Assembly: GCA_003133205.1 (NCBI GenBank)
Contig: PKWK01000360.1
Span: 1 to 54,481, forward strand
DNA length: 54,481 nt
Source: Granulicella sp.
GTDB taxonomy: Bacteria; Acidobacteriota; Terriglobia; Terriglobales; Acidobacteriaceae
Direction: 5' to 3'
Shown here: positions 34,851 through 43,635 of the stretch, piece by piece
Position numbering within the stretch: the first letter of the stretch is position 1
Layout of the letters: every line of letters begins with the position of its first letter
Notes under the pieces: generated by a model
Told to the model about the DNA's origin: nothing
What the model saw: the letters and a program-made list of their open reading frames with translations, nothing else
Database searches by the model: none
Position numbers and translations under genes: made by a program

Positions 34851-37800
34851 TCAGAAGCTGTAGCGCAGAGATGCCTGCAGCGTCCGTTGGATCGTTGTCT
34901 TGCTAATGACTTGACCGAAGGTCGAATCGACATAGGTGCTATCGGGCTGCGCCCAATTGGGGTGATTGGGGAAGTCGAAAGCGTCGAGGCGGAAAGTGAG
35001 GCCTTGATCCTCAAACGTCTGAAAACGCTTTTGCAGGCTGGCGTTGAAGTAGGCCGCACCAGGGCCGACCAGGATGTTGCGGTTGCTCTGGGTGGTGAAC
35101 GTGCCCGGTGTGGGTGTCGAGAAGATGGCGGTGCCGTCACTGTTTTTGATGTTGAACCACTGGCCACCGGGGTTCGAGGCGTTGGTGAACTGTCCATTGC
35201 CCTTCAGGTTGGCACCCGGGGTAATCTGCAGCAACTGCGACTGGAAACCCGCGCCCACCCCCGCAATGTCCTGACTGGTGGCCACCGAAAACGCAGTGCC
35301 GGTTTGGAACTGGTATGACTGCGAGAGTTGCCAGCCTTCGAGCGCCTCGTTCGTAAGATGATTACCTTTGTGGAATGGAATGCGGTATACCGAATTAATC
35401 ACGAGCACCTGTCGGACGTCATAGTCCGATGGACCGCATAACGCCTTGGTGTTGGTGATGTCTGGTAGGAAGTTTTTCTGGAACGAACCGCAGTCGTCCG
35501 AGTGAGCGAAGGTATACGCGACGCCAAACCCCAGGTTCCTGGTAAATCGGCGGTTCACATCCACCTGAAGGCCTTGATACGTCGCGGTATCGCCCTGATA
35601 GACCTGGGTGATCGCCGCGTAGCCCAGATAGGGTCGATGTGCGTTAACACCAGCCGTCCCGTAGATCTGAGCAGTACCGTCCGGAGCCTGATTCAGGTCG
35701 GCTTCAAACTGCTGGTGTAGAGAGTGCCTGCCCACATACGAGACTTCGGCGACGGTCTGCAGACCGAGTTCGCGTTCCACCGAAACGTTCCAGATGTAGG
35801 CCTCGGGCTGCGGCGAATTCTGTGCGAGTGAGCCCGAGAGCGTCGGATAGGAGCCGGTTGCTCCGGCCGTGCCACCCGGATTATCGACGCTTCCGACCGA
35901 GAGCGAGACTACCTGCTGCAACGGAGGGATGCCTCCGTCGAAGACTCCATCCGAGACGCCCTGCCGGTTTGTGTAGCGACCGACTCCGCTCCTCACGACT
36001 GTCTTTGAGTTGACCTGATACGCCAGGCCGACCCTCGGCTGAATGAGGAATTTCTGAACGTCGATATAGCCACGCGGCAGGTTATGGAACAAGCTGTTGT
36101 ACTGCGTGGTCTGCGCGATGGCAACGTGCTGCGCGGCATTCGAGGTAAAGCCCGGACCCCACAACACCGTACCATCCAGGGGATTTCCCGTACCCGCGAT
36201 CGGGTTGCCGGTCGTTGGACTTACCGAGACCGCACTGGACGAACTATAGAATGCCGGGTCAAAAGTCCCCGCATTGTTGTACAAGCTGTAATACGGATGG
36301 ATGCTCGAATAACGCACGCCGTAGTCGAGATGGAGACGGGGCGTCACTTTGAACGAGTCCTGAACGAAGAACTCGAAGAGATTGGCACGATTCGGCGTCT
36401 CGTTACGTGCTCCGACTTCGGAGTAAGTGTTGAAGATACCAAGCGCCGCATCGGCCAGATCATAGCTGGTACCGGCTGTATTGCCGCTCGAAAAGTCGAA
36501 CTTGCCATTCTGGTTATTGGTCTGGCCGGGAGTGGAGTTGGCGAATGCGATCTGATCGTCGTCGTTTTCGCCTGAGCGTTCGTACAGGAAGCCAGCCCGC
36601 ACTTCATGGTTGCCGATGATGCGCGTGAATGTGTCGGCAAGATCAATCAGGAAGCCCTGCGAGTGCGAAGGATAGGTACTTCCATCAAGTGTAGTAATAC
36701 TTGTTGTCGTGTCGAATTGAACCGTCGGGATCTTGTCCGGAAGGTCTTTTCCATTGGGAAAAAGGTAAGGGAAGTTGATGCCGTAGTTCGAGCGATTGTA
36801 AAGGCCGTTCGAGGTGTCGATGGAGAGTCGCGCGGCGTCATGCGACCCGGTCATCAGCACCTCGTTGGTCATCTTCGGGCTGAAGGTGTGCACATAATCG
36901 AGTGAAGCGGTCTGGTTTGGACGGCTATAGAGACGAGGCACATTCCCGTAGTTCGAGGTCGCGAATGGGTTGTCCTCGTGGTAGTAGAAATGGGTCAGGC
37001 GGAAGCGAATGTAGTCCTTTTGGGTCGGGTCAATGTCGAGATTACCGCTATCAATTTGCTGGTATTCAGGGTTGGTGCCTGAGGTGAGTAAATTGGCGCT
37101 ACCCAAAGTGAAGTTCGGGGTAGGAATAGGAAATGCTGTCAGCAGTCCGACCCCATTCGGGCTTAGGCGACCGCTGGGAATCATGTTGCCAGGAAAGCAG
37201 CCGCCGCCGGCCCCGGTTGTAGGCGAGCAGGGAAGCCCTGATTGCGGATCTCGGATGTAATGCTTGGTCGTCCCCGCGATAAGCGAACTGAAGTCGCCGT
37301 TTCTGAAGGCGGGGTTCGGAACCGTAATGGCGTTCGTTGTCAGCGGGTTGTACCTCACAAATGCCTCTGAATATAGAAAGAAGACCTTCCCCTTGGGTAG
37401 AACATGTGGAATGTAGAGTGGTCCGTTGAGGTTGCCGCCGAATTGGTTGTACGTAAAGTGGCCAACAAAATTCGTCTTGAGCGCTGCCGGATATGCAGGG
37501 TTGGCATTGTTCGCGTTGTTATTCCGGACCCACGTATTCGCATTCAGATCAGGATTTTGCAGGTATTCGTAAAGGCTGCCGTGAAAGTGGTCGCCGCCTG
37601 CGCGTGTGATGATGCGAATCTGGCCGCCAATTGAACGTCCATATTCGGCTGGATAGTTGGTCGCCAATACCTGGACCTCCTCGACAGCGTCGAGATCGGG
37701 GGTACCGATCGAGTCTCCGCTGGCGCGGATACGGACGGCAACGGCGCCATCGTAGGTAAGCAGGTTGTCGCGTTCTCGTCCGCCATTGATGTTGATCGCG

Positions 37801-38405
37801 CCAAGTCCGGTCGAGAAGTTAAAGCTGGAGAGGTTGGAAGTGATGCTGGTGATGCCGGCCTTTGTGAGCGCCAGATAGATTGGATTGCGACCGTTCAATG
37901 GCAGATTGTCGGCCTGGTTGGCAGTAATCACACGGCCGAGCGTGGACGTGTCCGCTTCCAGCAACGTTTCGTCGGCATGAACCTCAACCTGCTCATTTCC
38001 GGAGCCCACATGCAGGGTGACGTTGACCGTGGTCGGCACCGCGGGGTCTAGATTGTTGTTCGTCACTGTCTCCGGATTGAAGCCGACGGAGTTGACGGTA
38101 ACGGTGTACTTGCCTGGAGCCAGGCCGGCAATGGTGTAGAAGCCCGACCTGTTGGTGACAGTCTTATGCTCGACCCCGGTGACCTCACTGGTGATAGTTA
38201 ATGACGCGCTGGCTACGAGCGCACCGGAAGGATCGGTAATGGTGCCCACGATGGACGAGTTGTCGGATTGGGCCTGAACCTCGACCGGCCATGCGAGGAT
38301 TGAGAACGCAAGCACGATGAGCACGGCGACGCACGGAAGCCACGGAACAGAATCATGAGTGAGGATTTGCGGTAGCATGGTGGGTCGGATTGAGCAGTCG
38401 GACAT
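34851..38405 (-). CDS. second Oar-like TonB-dependent outer-membrane receptor
   Basis: An 1184-residue receptor of the same type as the one at 28830-32372 but clearly diverged. ATG 38405 has AGGAGA six bases upstream. The N-terminus has a late signal peptide (LPCVAVLIVLAFSILAWPVEVQAQ), a carboxypeptidase-regulatory-like domain (SIVGTITDPSGALVASASL, SGFYTIAGLAPGKYTVTV), then the plug (NLPLNGRNPIYLALTKAG, YPAEYGRSIGGQIRI) and the barrel, ending LQASLRYSF. It heads the same-strand block with GH92, the first receptor, a phosphoesterase and phospholipase C, so its promoter likely lies in the gap upstream of 38405. Confidence 0.92.
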   Translation of the reverse strand: MSDCSIRPTMLPQILTHDSVPWLPCVAVLIVLAFSILAWPVEVQAQSDNSSIVGTITDPSGALVASASLTITSEVTGVEHKTVTNRSGFYTIAGLAPGKYTVTVNSVGFNPETVTNNNLDPAVPTTVNVTLHVGSGNEQVEVHADETLLEADTSTLGRVITANQADNLPLNGRNPIYLALTKAGITSITSNLSSFNFSTGLGAININGGRERDNLLTYDGAVAVRIRASGDSIGTPDLDAVEEVQVLATNYPAEYGRSIGGQIRIITRAGGDHFHGSLYEYLQNPDLNANTWVRNNNANNANPAYPAALKTNFVGHFTYNQFGGNLNGPLYIPHVLPKGKVFFLYSEAFVRYNPLTTNAITVPNPAFRNGDFSSLIAGTTKHYIRDPQSGLPCSPTTGAGGGCFPGNMIPSGRLSPNGVGLLTAFPIPTPNFTLGSANLLTSGTNPEYQQIDSGNLDIDPTQKDYIRFRLTHFYYHEDNPFATSNYGNVPRLYSRPNQTASLDYVHTFSPKMTNEVLMTGSHDAARLSIDTSNGLYNRSNYGINFPYLFPNGKDLPDKIPTVQFDTTTSITTLDGSTYPSHSQGFLIDLADTFTRIIGNHEVRAGFLYERSGENDDDQIAFANSTPGQTNNQNGKFDFSSGNTAGTSYDLADAALGIFNTYSEVGARNETPNRANLFEFFVQDSFKVTPRLHLDYGVRYSSIHPYYSLYNNAGTFDPAFYSSSSAVSVSPTTGNPIAGTGNPLDGTVLWGPGFTSNAAQHVAIAQTTQYNSLFHNLPRGYIDVQKFLIQPRVGLAYQVNSKTVVRSGVGRYTNRQGVSDGVFDGGIPPLQQVVSLSVGSVDNPGGTAGATGSYPTLSGSLAQNSPQPEAYIWNVSVERELGLQTVAEVSYVGRHSLHQQFEADLNQAPDGTAQIYGTAGVNAHRPYLGYAAITQVYQGDTATYQGLQVDVNRRFTRNLGFGVAYTFAHSDDCGSFQKNFLPDITNTKALCGPSDYDVRQVLVINSVYRIPFHKGNHLTNEALEGWQLSQSYQFQTGTAFSVATSQDIAGVGAGFQSQLLQITPGANLKGNGQFTNASNPGGQWFNIKNSDGTAIFSTPTPGTFTTQSNRNILVGPGAAYFNASLQKRFQTFEDQGLTFRLDAFDFPNHPNWAQPDSTYVDSTFGQVISKTTIQRTLQASLRYSF

Positions 38406-39205
38406 AAGTGTCTCCTATAAAAATCGGGTATGTAACCGCGACTTAGTTTTGTTCATATGAACCTGATTGCACGACCCGCCGTAAAGCATCGTTCCTCCGA
38501 GTGCCGGCCCCAGGTCTGAATCTTGTATCCAAATGGAGAAATCAGCTCGCCTATGCCCGCAATCATGGCTTCCTCCGGTGGATCGTGTAAAAAGCAGGGA
38601 CGGCCATAGGGCCTGTTCCGGTCCGCGGTCGACCGGGGGAAGACAGCTAGAACGATGTGGCTCGCGTTCCAGTCGTGAAGGAAATCCTGCGCAGACTCTA
38701 TAGCGGCAAATGTACCTTTGGTTCCCAAGAAGGAGAACACGCAGACAGCGGATTATGTTTGAGCGTTAGTTAAACCTTCAGTGAATTTATCGATAACGGC
38801 GCCATTGATGCGGAGGCGCGGACCGGCGCCATCGCAAAGCGTTGCCACTTCCATCGATGGGTTGGAAACACCAATTGGCTACGAGGAGCATTCTAAGAAA
38901 CGAGCGAACGCCTGAGCCGCAGCGACATCCGTCGCCGGCGACAGCTAATCGATCGTCCGCATCGAGCCATCGACCATCATGAATATTAGAAATTTTAGCT
39001 GCCGCTTTCTGCGCTGGATCCGCTTCACGCTGATTGTCTTCATTCGGGCAAAGGGACAACAGCGGCGCTATTTGTGACGAATCTTCAAGCAGCGGTACGG
39101 TCCTTCGAGCCGAGCAGCACTGGTCCGGGAGCACTCACATGAAGATGGGTGAGCCCAGCCATCGGAACTCACCCATCTCTTTTCTTCCTCGTCCTCACAG
39201 CCTCG
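38406..39205. other. gap upstream of the receptor block, with possible gene remnants
   Basis: About 800 bases. On the minus strand a frame ending at 38762 reads SNPSMEVATLCDGAGPRLR, INGAVIDKFTEGLTNAQT, then stop; this looks like the C-terminus of a protein whose upstream part is broken by a stop codon. A second minus-strand frame (38453-38740, GTG start) has no family resemblance. The promoter of the receptor block should be near 38406-38500. Confidence 0.35.
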
Positions 39206-40459
39206 CTAGTTGCCGTGACGACAGGTCGCGAACTGGTCCCCGGTCTTCGCCTGGATATCCGTGTTCACGCAACCGAAGAATCCCTGCAGCCCCGGCTGTC
39301 CCGCATAGCCGAGATACCCGTCGGTGTCGTAGATGTCCTCCAGCGTCTTCAGGAACGAGTAATGGTTGAAGGGGATCTGCGACACTGTGCCCGGCTTCAG
39401 GAACGGAGACAGCAGTACCGCGCCCGTTCGGTCGCCGCCGTAGTTGCCATAGACCAGCGTGTAAGGTCCGGCGACCGTGGACTGCGGAAACGTGGCCACA
39501 TTCGGCCCCGGCTGCTCGTTGCAGCAGAACATGCCAGGAAACGTGATGGTGTAGTGACCCTGCGACACCGTCAATGTATATCCGCCCTCGTCAAACAAGA
39601 TGACCAGCAACCCATCTTCCTTGTAGGCCTCCGAACTCGTGATCATCGGCACCCACTTCTGCAGGAACGCATCTGCTGACACCAGCCCGCCCGGCTGGCC
39701 GTTTACGCACGGAGCGTCGTGACCGTCGTCGCACAGGTTCGGAGTGATGAACGCCAGATTTGGTGTTGTGCCCTCCGACTTCAGATCCTGCGTCAACTGG
39801 TTCAGATTGACTACGTTCTTTTCACAGTCCGCCGAGTCCACAATCGAGTGAAAATATACGAACGGATCATGCCGCGAAGCATACTGGTCGCCCAGCGGAA
39901 CCGTCAGCGAAGGCTTTTCCGCCGACTGCGTAAGGTCCGGCGTATTCAGTTGGGGATGCCCGCACGTCGCCGACTCGCGAGTGGGATCATTGCCCATGTC
40001 TCCCATGTAGCCGCGCCACGTCTTGCCAATCGCTTTCATCTGGTCAGGCAGCGTCTTCACAGTCGCCGGGTACACGCAGCCTGTGCCGATCGCCTGCCCA
40101 TCCGGCGTCGTCCCCGTCTGCACAAAATCCGCATACGTCTGGCAATCGGCATGCGTCGCCAGCGTCCCTGACTGCCCGCTGATCATCGCCATGTAGTTAT
40201 CCAGGCTCACGTGTCCCGTACCGTAGTACTGCGACAGCAACACTCCCTGCGAGACCAGCGTCTGCGACAGATACGGCGCCTTCGACCCCGGCCCGAACGT
40301 CACATCGTACCCTTCGTTCTCCAGCACGATCACGAACACATGGCCAATCCGGCGGCCATCATGGTGATCCCAGTCCTGGCCAAACAATGGCGCAGCCGGC
40401 AGCGCCATCAACGTCAAAGCCGCAACAGTCTTGCGAACAAACCCGGTGAAAGATTGCAT
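39206..40459 (-). CDS. secreted phosphoesterase-family protein (PLC/acid phosphatase type)
   Basis: A 417-residue exported enzyme of the phosphoesterase (PF04185) family, which includes bacterial phosphatidylcholine phospholipases C and acid phosphatases. A signal peptide (LTLMALPAAPLFGQ) leads into HVFVIVLENEGYD, the metal and nucleophile region, then YYGTGHVSLDNYMAMISGQS, LLVILFDEGGY, AVLLSPFLKPG and FNHYSFLKTLEDIY, which are the conserved family blocks. AGGAGAACGAG precedes ATG 40459. It may supply phosphate together with the phospholipase and phosphoesterases nearby. The substrate is unknown. Confidence 0.85.
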   Translation of the reverse strand: MQSFTGFVRKTVAALTLMALPAAPLFGQDWDHHDGRRIGHVFVIVLENEGYDVTFGPGSKAPYLSQTLVSQGVLLSQYYGTGHVSLDNYMAMISGQSGTLATHADCQTYADFVQTGTTPDGQAIGTGCVYPATVKTLPDQMKAIGKTWRGYMGDMGNDPTRESATCGHPQLNTPDLTQSAEKPSLTVPLGDQYASRHDPFVYFHSIVDSADCEKNVVNLNQLTQDLKSEGTTPNLAFITPNLCDDGHDAPCVNGQPGGLVSADAFLQKWVPMITSSEAYKEDGLLVILFDEGGYTLTVSQGHYTITFPGMFCCNEQPGPNVATFPQSTVAGPYTLVYGNYGGDRTGAVLLSPFLKPGTVSQIPFNHYSFLKTLEDIYDTDGYLGYAGQPGLQGFFGCVNTDIQAKTGDQFATCRHGN

Positions 40460-40737
40460 CTCGTTCTCCTGTCGATCGATTTGGGCCGTCGTCGCCAGAT
40501 CTGCGACAGGCCTCAGCGCACAACCCTATGGGTCATCGATCACAGAATCATGACGGGAGCAATAATGTTCGGTAGTTCAAACCGGGTAGAGGCGCCGCTG
40601 GTCTGCCCTTATGCCGCTTTACGGCGTGAGAGCTTCCAACCAAAGGCCCACGAGATCTCTAACAGCGCTGCTCGGTACTTGCGAAGTGACAGCCCTGTCA
40701 CGGCCTCTTCACTGGTGGGTGGTAAGCTATATCCGCC

Positions 40738-40938
40738 ATGAAACCGCCAGACCTGTGTCCAGGATTCTTTGAAAGAGACGTGCAAGAGATCATCGAGCGC
40801 AAGGGAGTCAAATTCTGTAAATACTTCTGTGCTCTCTGTGGCAGTCCCGTCGAGCCTATAAAGAAAGATGGCGGATGGGTGCCTAGGAATCATGTTCCCC
40901 TCGAAGCTCCAAACGACAACCCACGCCGTGGCATGTAG
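40738..40938 (+). CDS. small putative zinc-binding protein
   Basis: A 66-residue frame with CKYFCALCGSPVEP in the middle, a knuckle-like C-x2-C motif, and basic residues with a His in GGWVPRNHVPLE. No clear ribosome site lies upstream of ATG 40738. A minus-strand frame covers the same DNA but has no such pattern. It may be a tiny zinc-ribbon protein of the sort common in this neighbourhood; family unknown. Confidence 0.45.
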   Translation: MKPPDLCPGFFERDVQEIIERKGVKFCKYFCALCGSPVEPIKKDGGWVPRNHVPLEAPNDNPRRGM

Positions 40939-40960
40939 TCAGTCGTCTATATTATCCCCG

Positions 40961-41062
40961 TTATTTCTTTCGACGCAGCCACGCAATGAGCCAGTCAGTG
41001 GCACAGACCATGCCAGTCACGATGCCCATCACCAAGACGAAGCGAAGCGCAGAGCGCAGCAT
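40961..41062 (-). CDS. very small membrane protein (33 aa)
   Basis: The minus-strand frame encodes MLRSALRFVLVMGIVTGM followed by VCATDWLIAWLRRKK and a stop. It has a single hydrophobic helix with positive charge at both ends. It starts 18 bases after the stop of the small gene at 41081-41212 on the same strand; that stop runs into AAGGA, a possible ribosome site about 14 bases ahead. The two would form a mini-operon. No family recognised. Confidence 0.45.
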   Translation of the reverse strand: MLRSALRFVLVMGIVTGMVCATDWLIAWLRRKK

Positions 41063-41080
41063 TTCGTCTTTATAGCATCC

Positions 41081-41212
41081 TTATGTTCGAGGCTTGGTCG
41101 GTATTATCTTGCCTGTCTTGGGTGCGCCGGTCTTGGCCTCAGAGCGCGGAACTGGCGGCGTCTTCAGCAAATTGCTGACTACTGCCTCGAATTGTGCTCT
41201 GTCAACCTTCAT
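41081..41212 (-). CDS. very small protein (43 aa)
   Basis: The minus-strand frame encodes MKVDRAQFEAVVSNLLKTPP followed by VPRSEAKTGAPKTGKIIP and TKPRT, then stop. AGGAG lies five bases before the ATG, a strong ribosome site. An N-terminal helix is followed by a basic, proline-rich tail. No family is recognised. It lies in a cluster of tiny genes between two phosphoesterases. Confidence 0.6.
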   Translation of the reverse strand: MKVDRAQFEAVVSNLLKTPPVPRSEAKTGAPKTGKIIPTKPRT

Positions 41213-41427
41213 CTAGCTCCTAGCAGGGATGCTTGAATTCTTCAATAAGCAGGATGTGAAGATCACTCGGAAGAGGGGATTCGGAGAAATACTTGCTGTC
41301 TTCAAGTAGAACCGAAGCTGGCAACAGCCAAGGCACTCGTCGCTGGCCGGCAGCCACTGATCGGTCCTCATAAACGCCCTTTTCCCCTAATGTCGGCAGC
41401 CGGCATTTGTCAGGGGCTTCACGGGAA

Positions 41428-41613
41428 CTAGTTCAAGTCCTCACGGATAGTTCTCTTGAGCATTGTGTGTCGCTCACACCTGTGCAGGTGGAATGCCGCT
41501 TCCACATTCTCTCGAAGCTCGATCCTTTCGCCAATCATTCTTGGATACGGATGTAGCCACCCGCAGGCACTGCACCCCCATCCTTCAAATCTCTCTTCGC
41601 GGCTTCGGATCAA
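41428..41613 (-). CDS. small CSACGW zinc-binding protein, copy 1 (5' end frameshifted)
   Basis: A 61-residue frame containing GWGCSACGWLHPYP, then FHLHRCERHTMLKR and REDLN at the end. The protein at 49310-49519 is a close paralogue with the same blocks (GWGCSACGW, FHLHRCE, MSKR, RESLN). C-x2-C plus HxHxC suggests a zinc site. The homologous start codon here would be ATG 41630-41628, but it is followed by TAACT where copy 2 has GTTGCC, so one base is missing and the ATG is out of frame. Translation would need the TTG at 41613 or the gene is newly inactive. The alternative is a sequencing error. Confidence 0.65.
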   Translation of the reverse strand: MIRSREERFEGWGCSACGWLHPYPRMIGERIELRENVEAAFHLHRCERHTMLKRTIREDLN

Positions 41614-41700
41614 CGACCTCTCAGTTACATGGCGACAGTCTACGCCTGTACTTGGGGGATCGCTAAACCGGCCAGTCGCGCCATATAGTCATTTCACGAG

Positions 41701-41735
41701 AACAACGGACGCCCCGCCAAGGGGCGTCTGTTGTT
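41701..41735 (-). terminator. strong hairpin after the alkaline-phosphatase-type gene
   Basis: AACAACGGACGCCCC (41701-41715) pairs with GGGGCGTCTGTTGTT (41721-41735) with one mismatch around GCCAA. It starts 16 bases beyond the stop of the minus-strand phosphodiesterase gene. The stem core GACGCCCC/GGGGCGTC is shared with the hairpin at 53726-53745. Confidence 0.75.
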
Positions 41736-41750
41736 GGTTGACCCGGCTGA

Positions 41751-43457
41751 TTACTGGAGTTGGACTGCTGGGAGAACGGCGGTTCCCTCGACGCGGACGG
41801 CGTCGAGGGCGGAAGGGTCGAGGCCGAGGGCTTTGAGGATGGTGGGTGCTACCTGGGCGGTGCCCACAGCGGCGCTGACCGTCTTGGGTTGGAAGGACGA
41901 GTTGGAGACCAGCAGGATGACGTTGGTGTCGTCATGTGCGAAGCCGCCGTGCTCGGCCTGCTTGGCGGTGCTGCCGGAGTAGGTGACGCCGACGTTCGGG
42001 GTTACGATGATGTCGGGCGTGCGCGGATCGACGGTGGGGTCGTTGAAGTTGAGCGCCAACGAGGGGCCATAGAAGAACTGCCCGAGGCCGATTCCGGTGG
42101 GACCGGCATTGGCTTCGAGGATATTTACGGCAGCGAGGGTATCGGAGGAGTTCTTGAGCCAGATGAGCGAGACATCGTCCTCCGTGGGCCCGATGCCATT
42201 GGGGTTTTCGGTCGACTCGGAGAATGGGATGTAGCCGGCCACAGAGAGCAGCTTGGCGGGAGACGTGCCGATCTTGGTTTGACGCTTGTAAAGCGCGGGA
42301 TCGATGGGCGACTGCCCGTGCTTGGCGGTGATGACGATGAGGGTGGAGTCATAGAGCCCATTGTCCTTGAGTTCGTCGACGAATGCCTTAATGGAGGCGT
42401 CGACGAACTTGAACTCATCGAGCAGCACGGCGCTGGGCGTGCCCGCAGCATCGAGATATCCGCCGGTTGTGCTGTTGCTGGCCTCGATGAGCTTCTGGCC
42501 TACACTGAGGGCCTGGAAGTTCATGCCGAAGATGGTGGGAGTCTGGGTCGTCTTGGTGCCGAGGTGGTTCTTGCCATCGATCTCGTTGAGGATCGCTTTA
42601 ACCTTCAACGTGTCGTAGCACTGGATGTTCTCGAAGCTGTTGGTCCAGGCGGAGTTGTCGGCGCCGGTATCGCGGACCGACGCGCAGGAGATGCCGGTGG
42701 GCGTTGTAACGCCGGGGAGCCCGATTACGTTGGAGTTGATCTCCGGCGCGTAGAAGTCGTCGAGTGCGCTGGGGCCAATGCCGGAGGCTACCGAGGAGTA
42801 GGCAGGGTGCTTGTCCGACCATGCGGCGTATCCCCCTGCATGATGAATGACGCTGAAGATGCTGTTGGTTCGGACGAATTGCCACGGGTAAACCGGCTGA
42901 CAGTTATTTGCCGGGTCGCGCGGAAGTTTATTGGAATCGATGGAGGCGAAGCCACCGTCGGTGAGGGCAGCGCCGGGCGCGCCGCCGTTGACCTGGGACT
43001 GGTCGATGTCGATGCCTTCTTCATACTCGGTGGTGGTGCCGGTCGGTTTCGCGTGGTCCTTGCAGGGGCCGGCGGCGACGCCATTGCCCGTGGTTGTGGC
43101 CGGAGCGTCGTAGTTCCGCGAGTAAGCGACGTCGTAGTAGACGCCGGTCAGGGCCGGGCTTCCGCCGGTGACGATCGCGGTCAGGCCGGGGAACGAGTCC
43201 GAGGGCTTCGAGGTGCTGGCAGCGACGTAGTTCACGCCGGTTTTGGCGAGGGCGGCGAGGGCCGGGCAGTAGGGGTGGCCATTGTTAACAGTGCTCAGGC
43301 CATTCGCACAGTTGGCGAAGTCGACAGCGTGCATGCCGTCGACGCTGATGAGGAGGACGCGTTTGATGGGGCCATGGCCGAAGTCATTGTCTTGCGCGAT
43401 CACGGGAACTGCCGAGCATGCGGCTGCGAGGAAGAGAATTGCGATTGCGTTTTTCAT
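41751..43457 (-). CDS. secreted alkaline-phosphatase-superfamily phosphodiesterase (NPP type)
   Basis: A 568-residue exported enzyme of the type I phosphodiesterase/nucleotide pyrophosphatase group. A signal peptide (IAILFLAAACSAVPVIAQ) is followed by VLLISVDGMHAVDF (Asp40, metal), SKPSDSFPGLTAIVTGG with Ser88 where NPP enzymes usually have the Thr nucleophile, a long insert with several cysteines (residues 50-260), then VITAKHGQSPIDP and AEHGGFAHDDTNV, which supply the remaining metal ligands. It would cleave phosphodiesters outside the cell. GGAGG precedes ATG 43457. A mirror frame on the other strand is a GC-codon shadow. Confidence 0.87.
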   Translation of the reverse strand: MKNAIAILFLAAACSAVPVIAQDNDFGHGPIKRVLLISVDGMHAVDFANCANGLSTVNNGHPYCPALAALAKTGVNYVAASTSKPSDSFPGLTAIVTGGSPALTGVYYDVAYSRNYDAPATTTGNGVAAGPCKDHAKPTGTTTEYEEGIDIDQSQVNGGAPGAALTDGGFASIDSNKLPRDPANNCQPVYPWQFVRTNSIFSVIHHAGGYAAWSDKHPAYSSVASGIGPSALDDFYAPEINSNVIGLPGVTTPTGISCASVRDTGADNSAWTNSFENIQCYDTLKVKAILNEIDGKNHLGTKTTQTPTIFGMNFQALSVGQKLIEASNSTTGGYLDAAGTPSAVLLDEFKFVDASIKAFVDELKDNGLYDSTLIVITAKHGQSPIDPALYKRQTKIGTSPAKLLSVAGYIPFSESTENPNGIGPTEDDVSLIWLKNSSDTLAAVNILEANAGPTGIGLGQFFYGPSLALNFNDPTVDPRTPDIIVTPNVGVTYSGSTAKQAEHGGFAHDDTNVILLVSNSSFQPKTVSAAVGTAQVAPTILKALGLDPSALDAVRVEGTAVLPAVQLQ

Positions 43458-43635
43458 TAGTACCTCCGGAGCTAATAGTGAAGGTGACTCCGGAAGATTT
43501 GCATTGCTGATACGTAAAAATTGGTTGAATAAGATTTAGCGATTAGCCCTGATCGGAGCCGCCGGATATCCCTTCTGTTAGGGCTCCTAGTGGGCAAGAT
43601 TTGTGATGGCTGCCGGCGGTTAGTTTTCTACAACC

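Noticed and set aside
41760..43460. 566-residue plus-strand frame opposite the NPP-type gene
   Set aside because: It is a codon shadow (Gly/Asp/Glu/Val repeats) with no signal peptide or motif, while the other strand has a full set of catalytic motifs.
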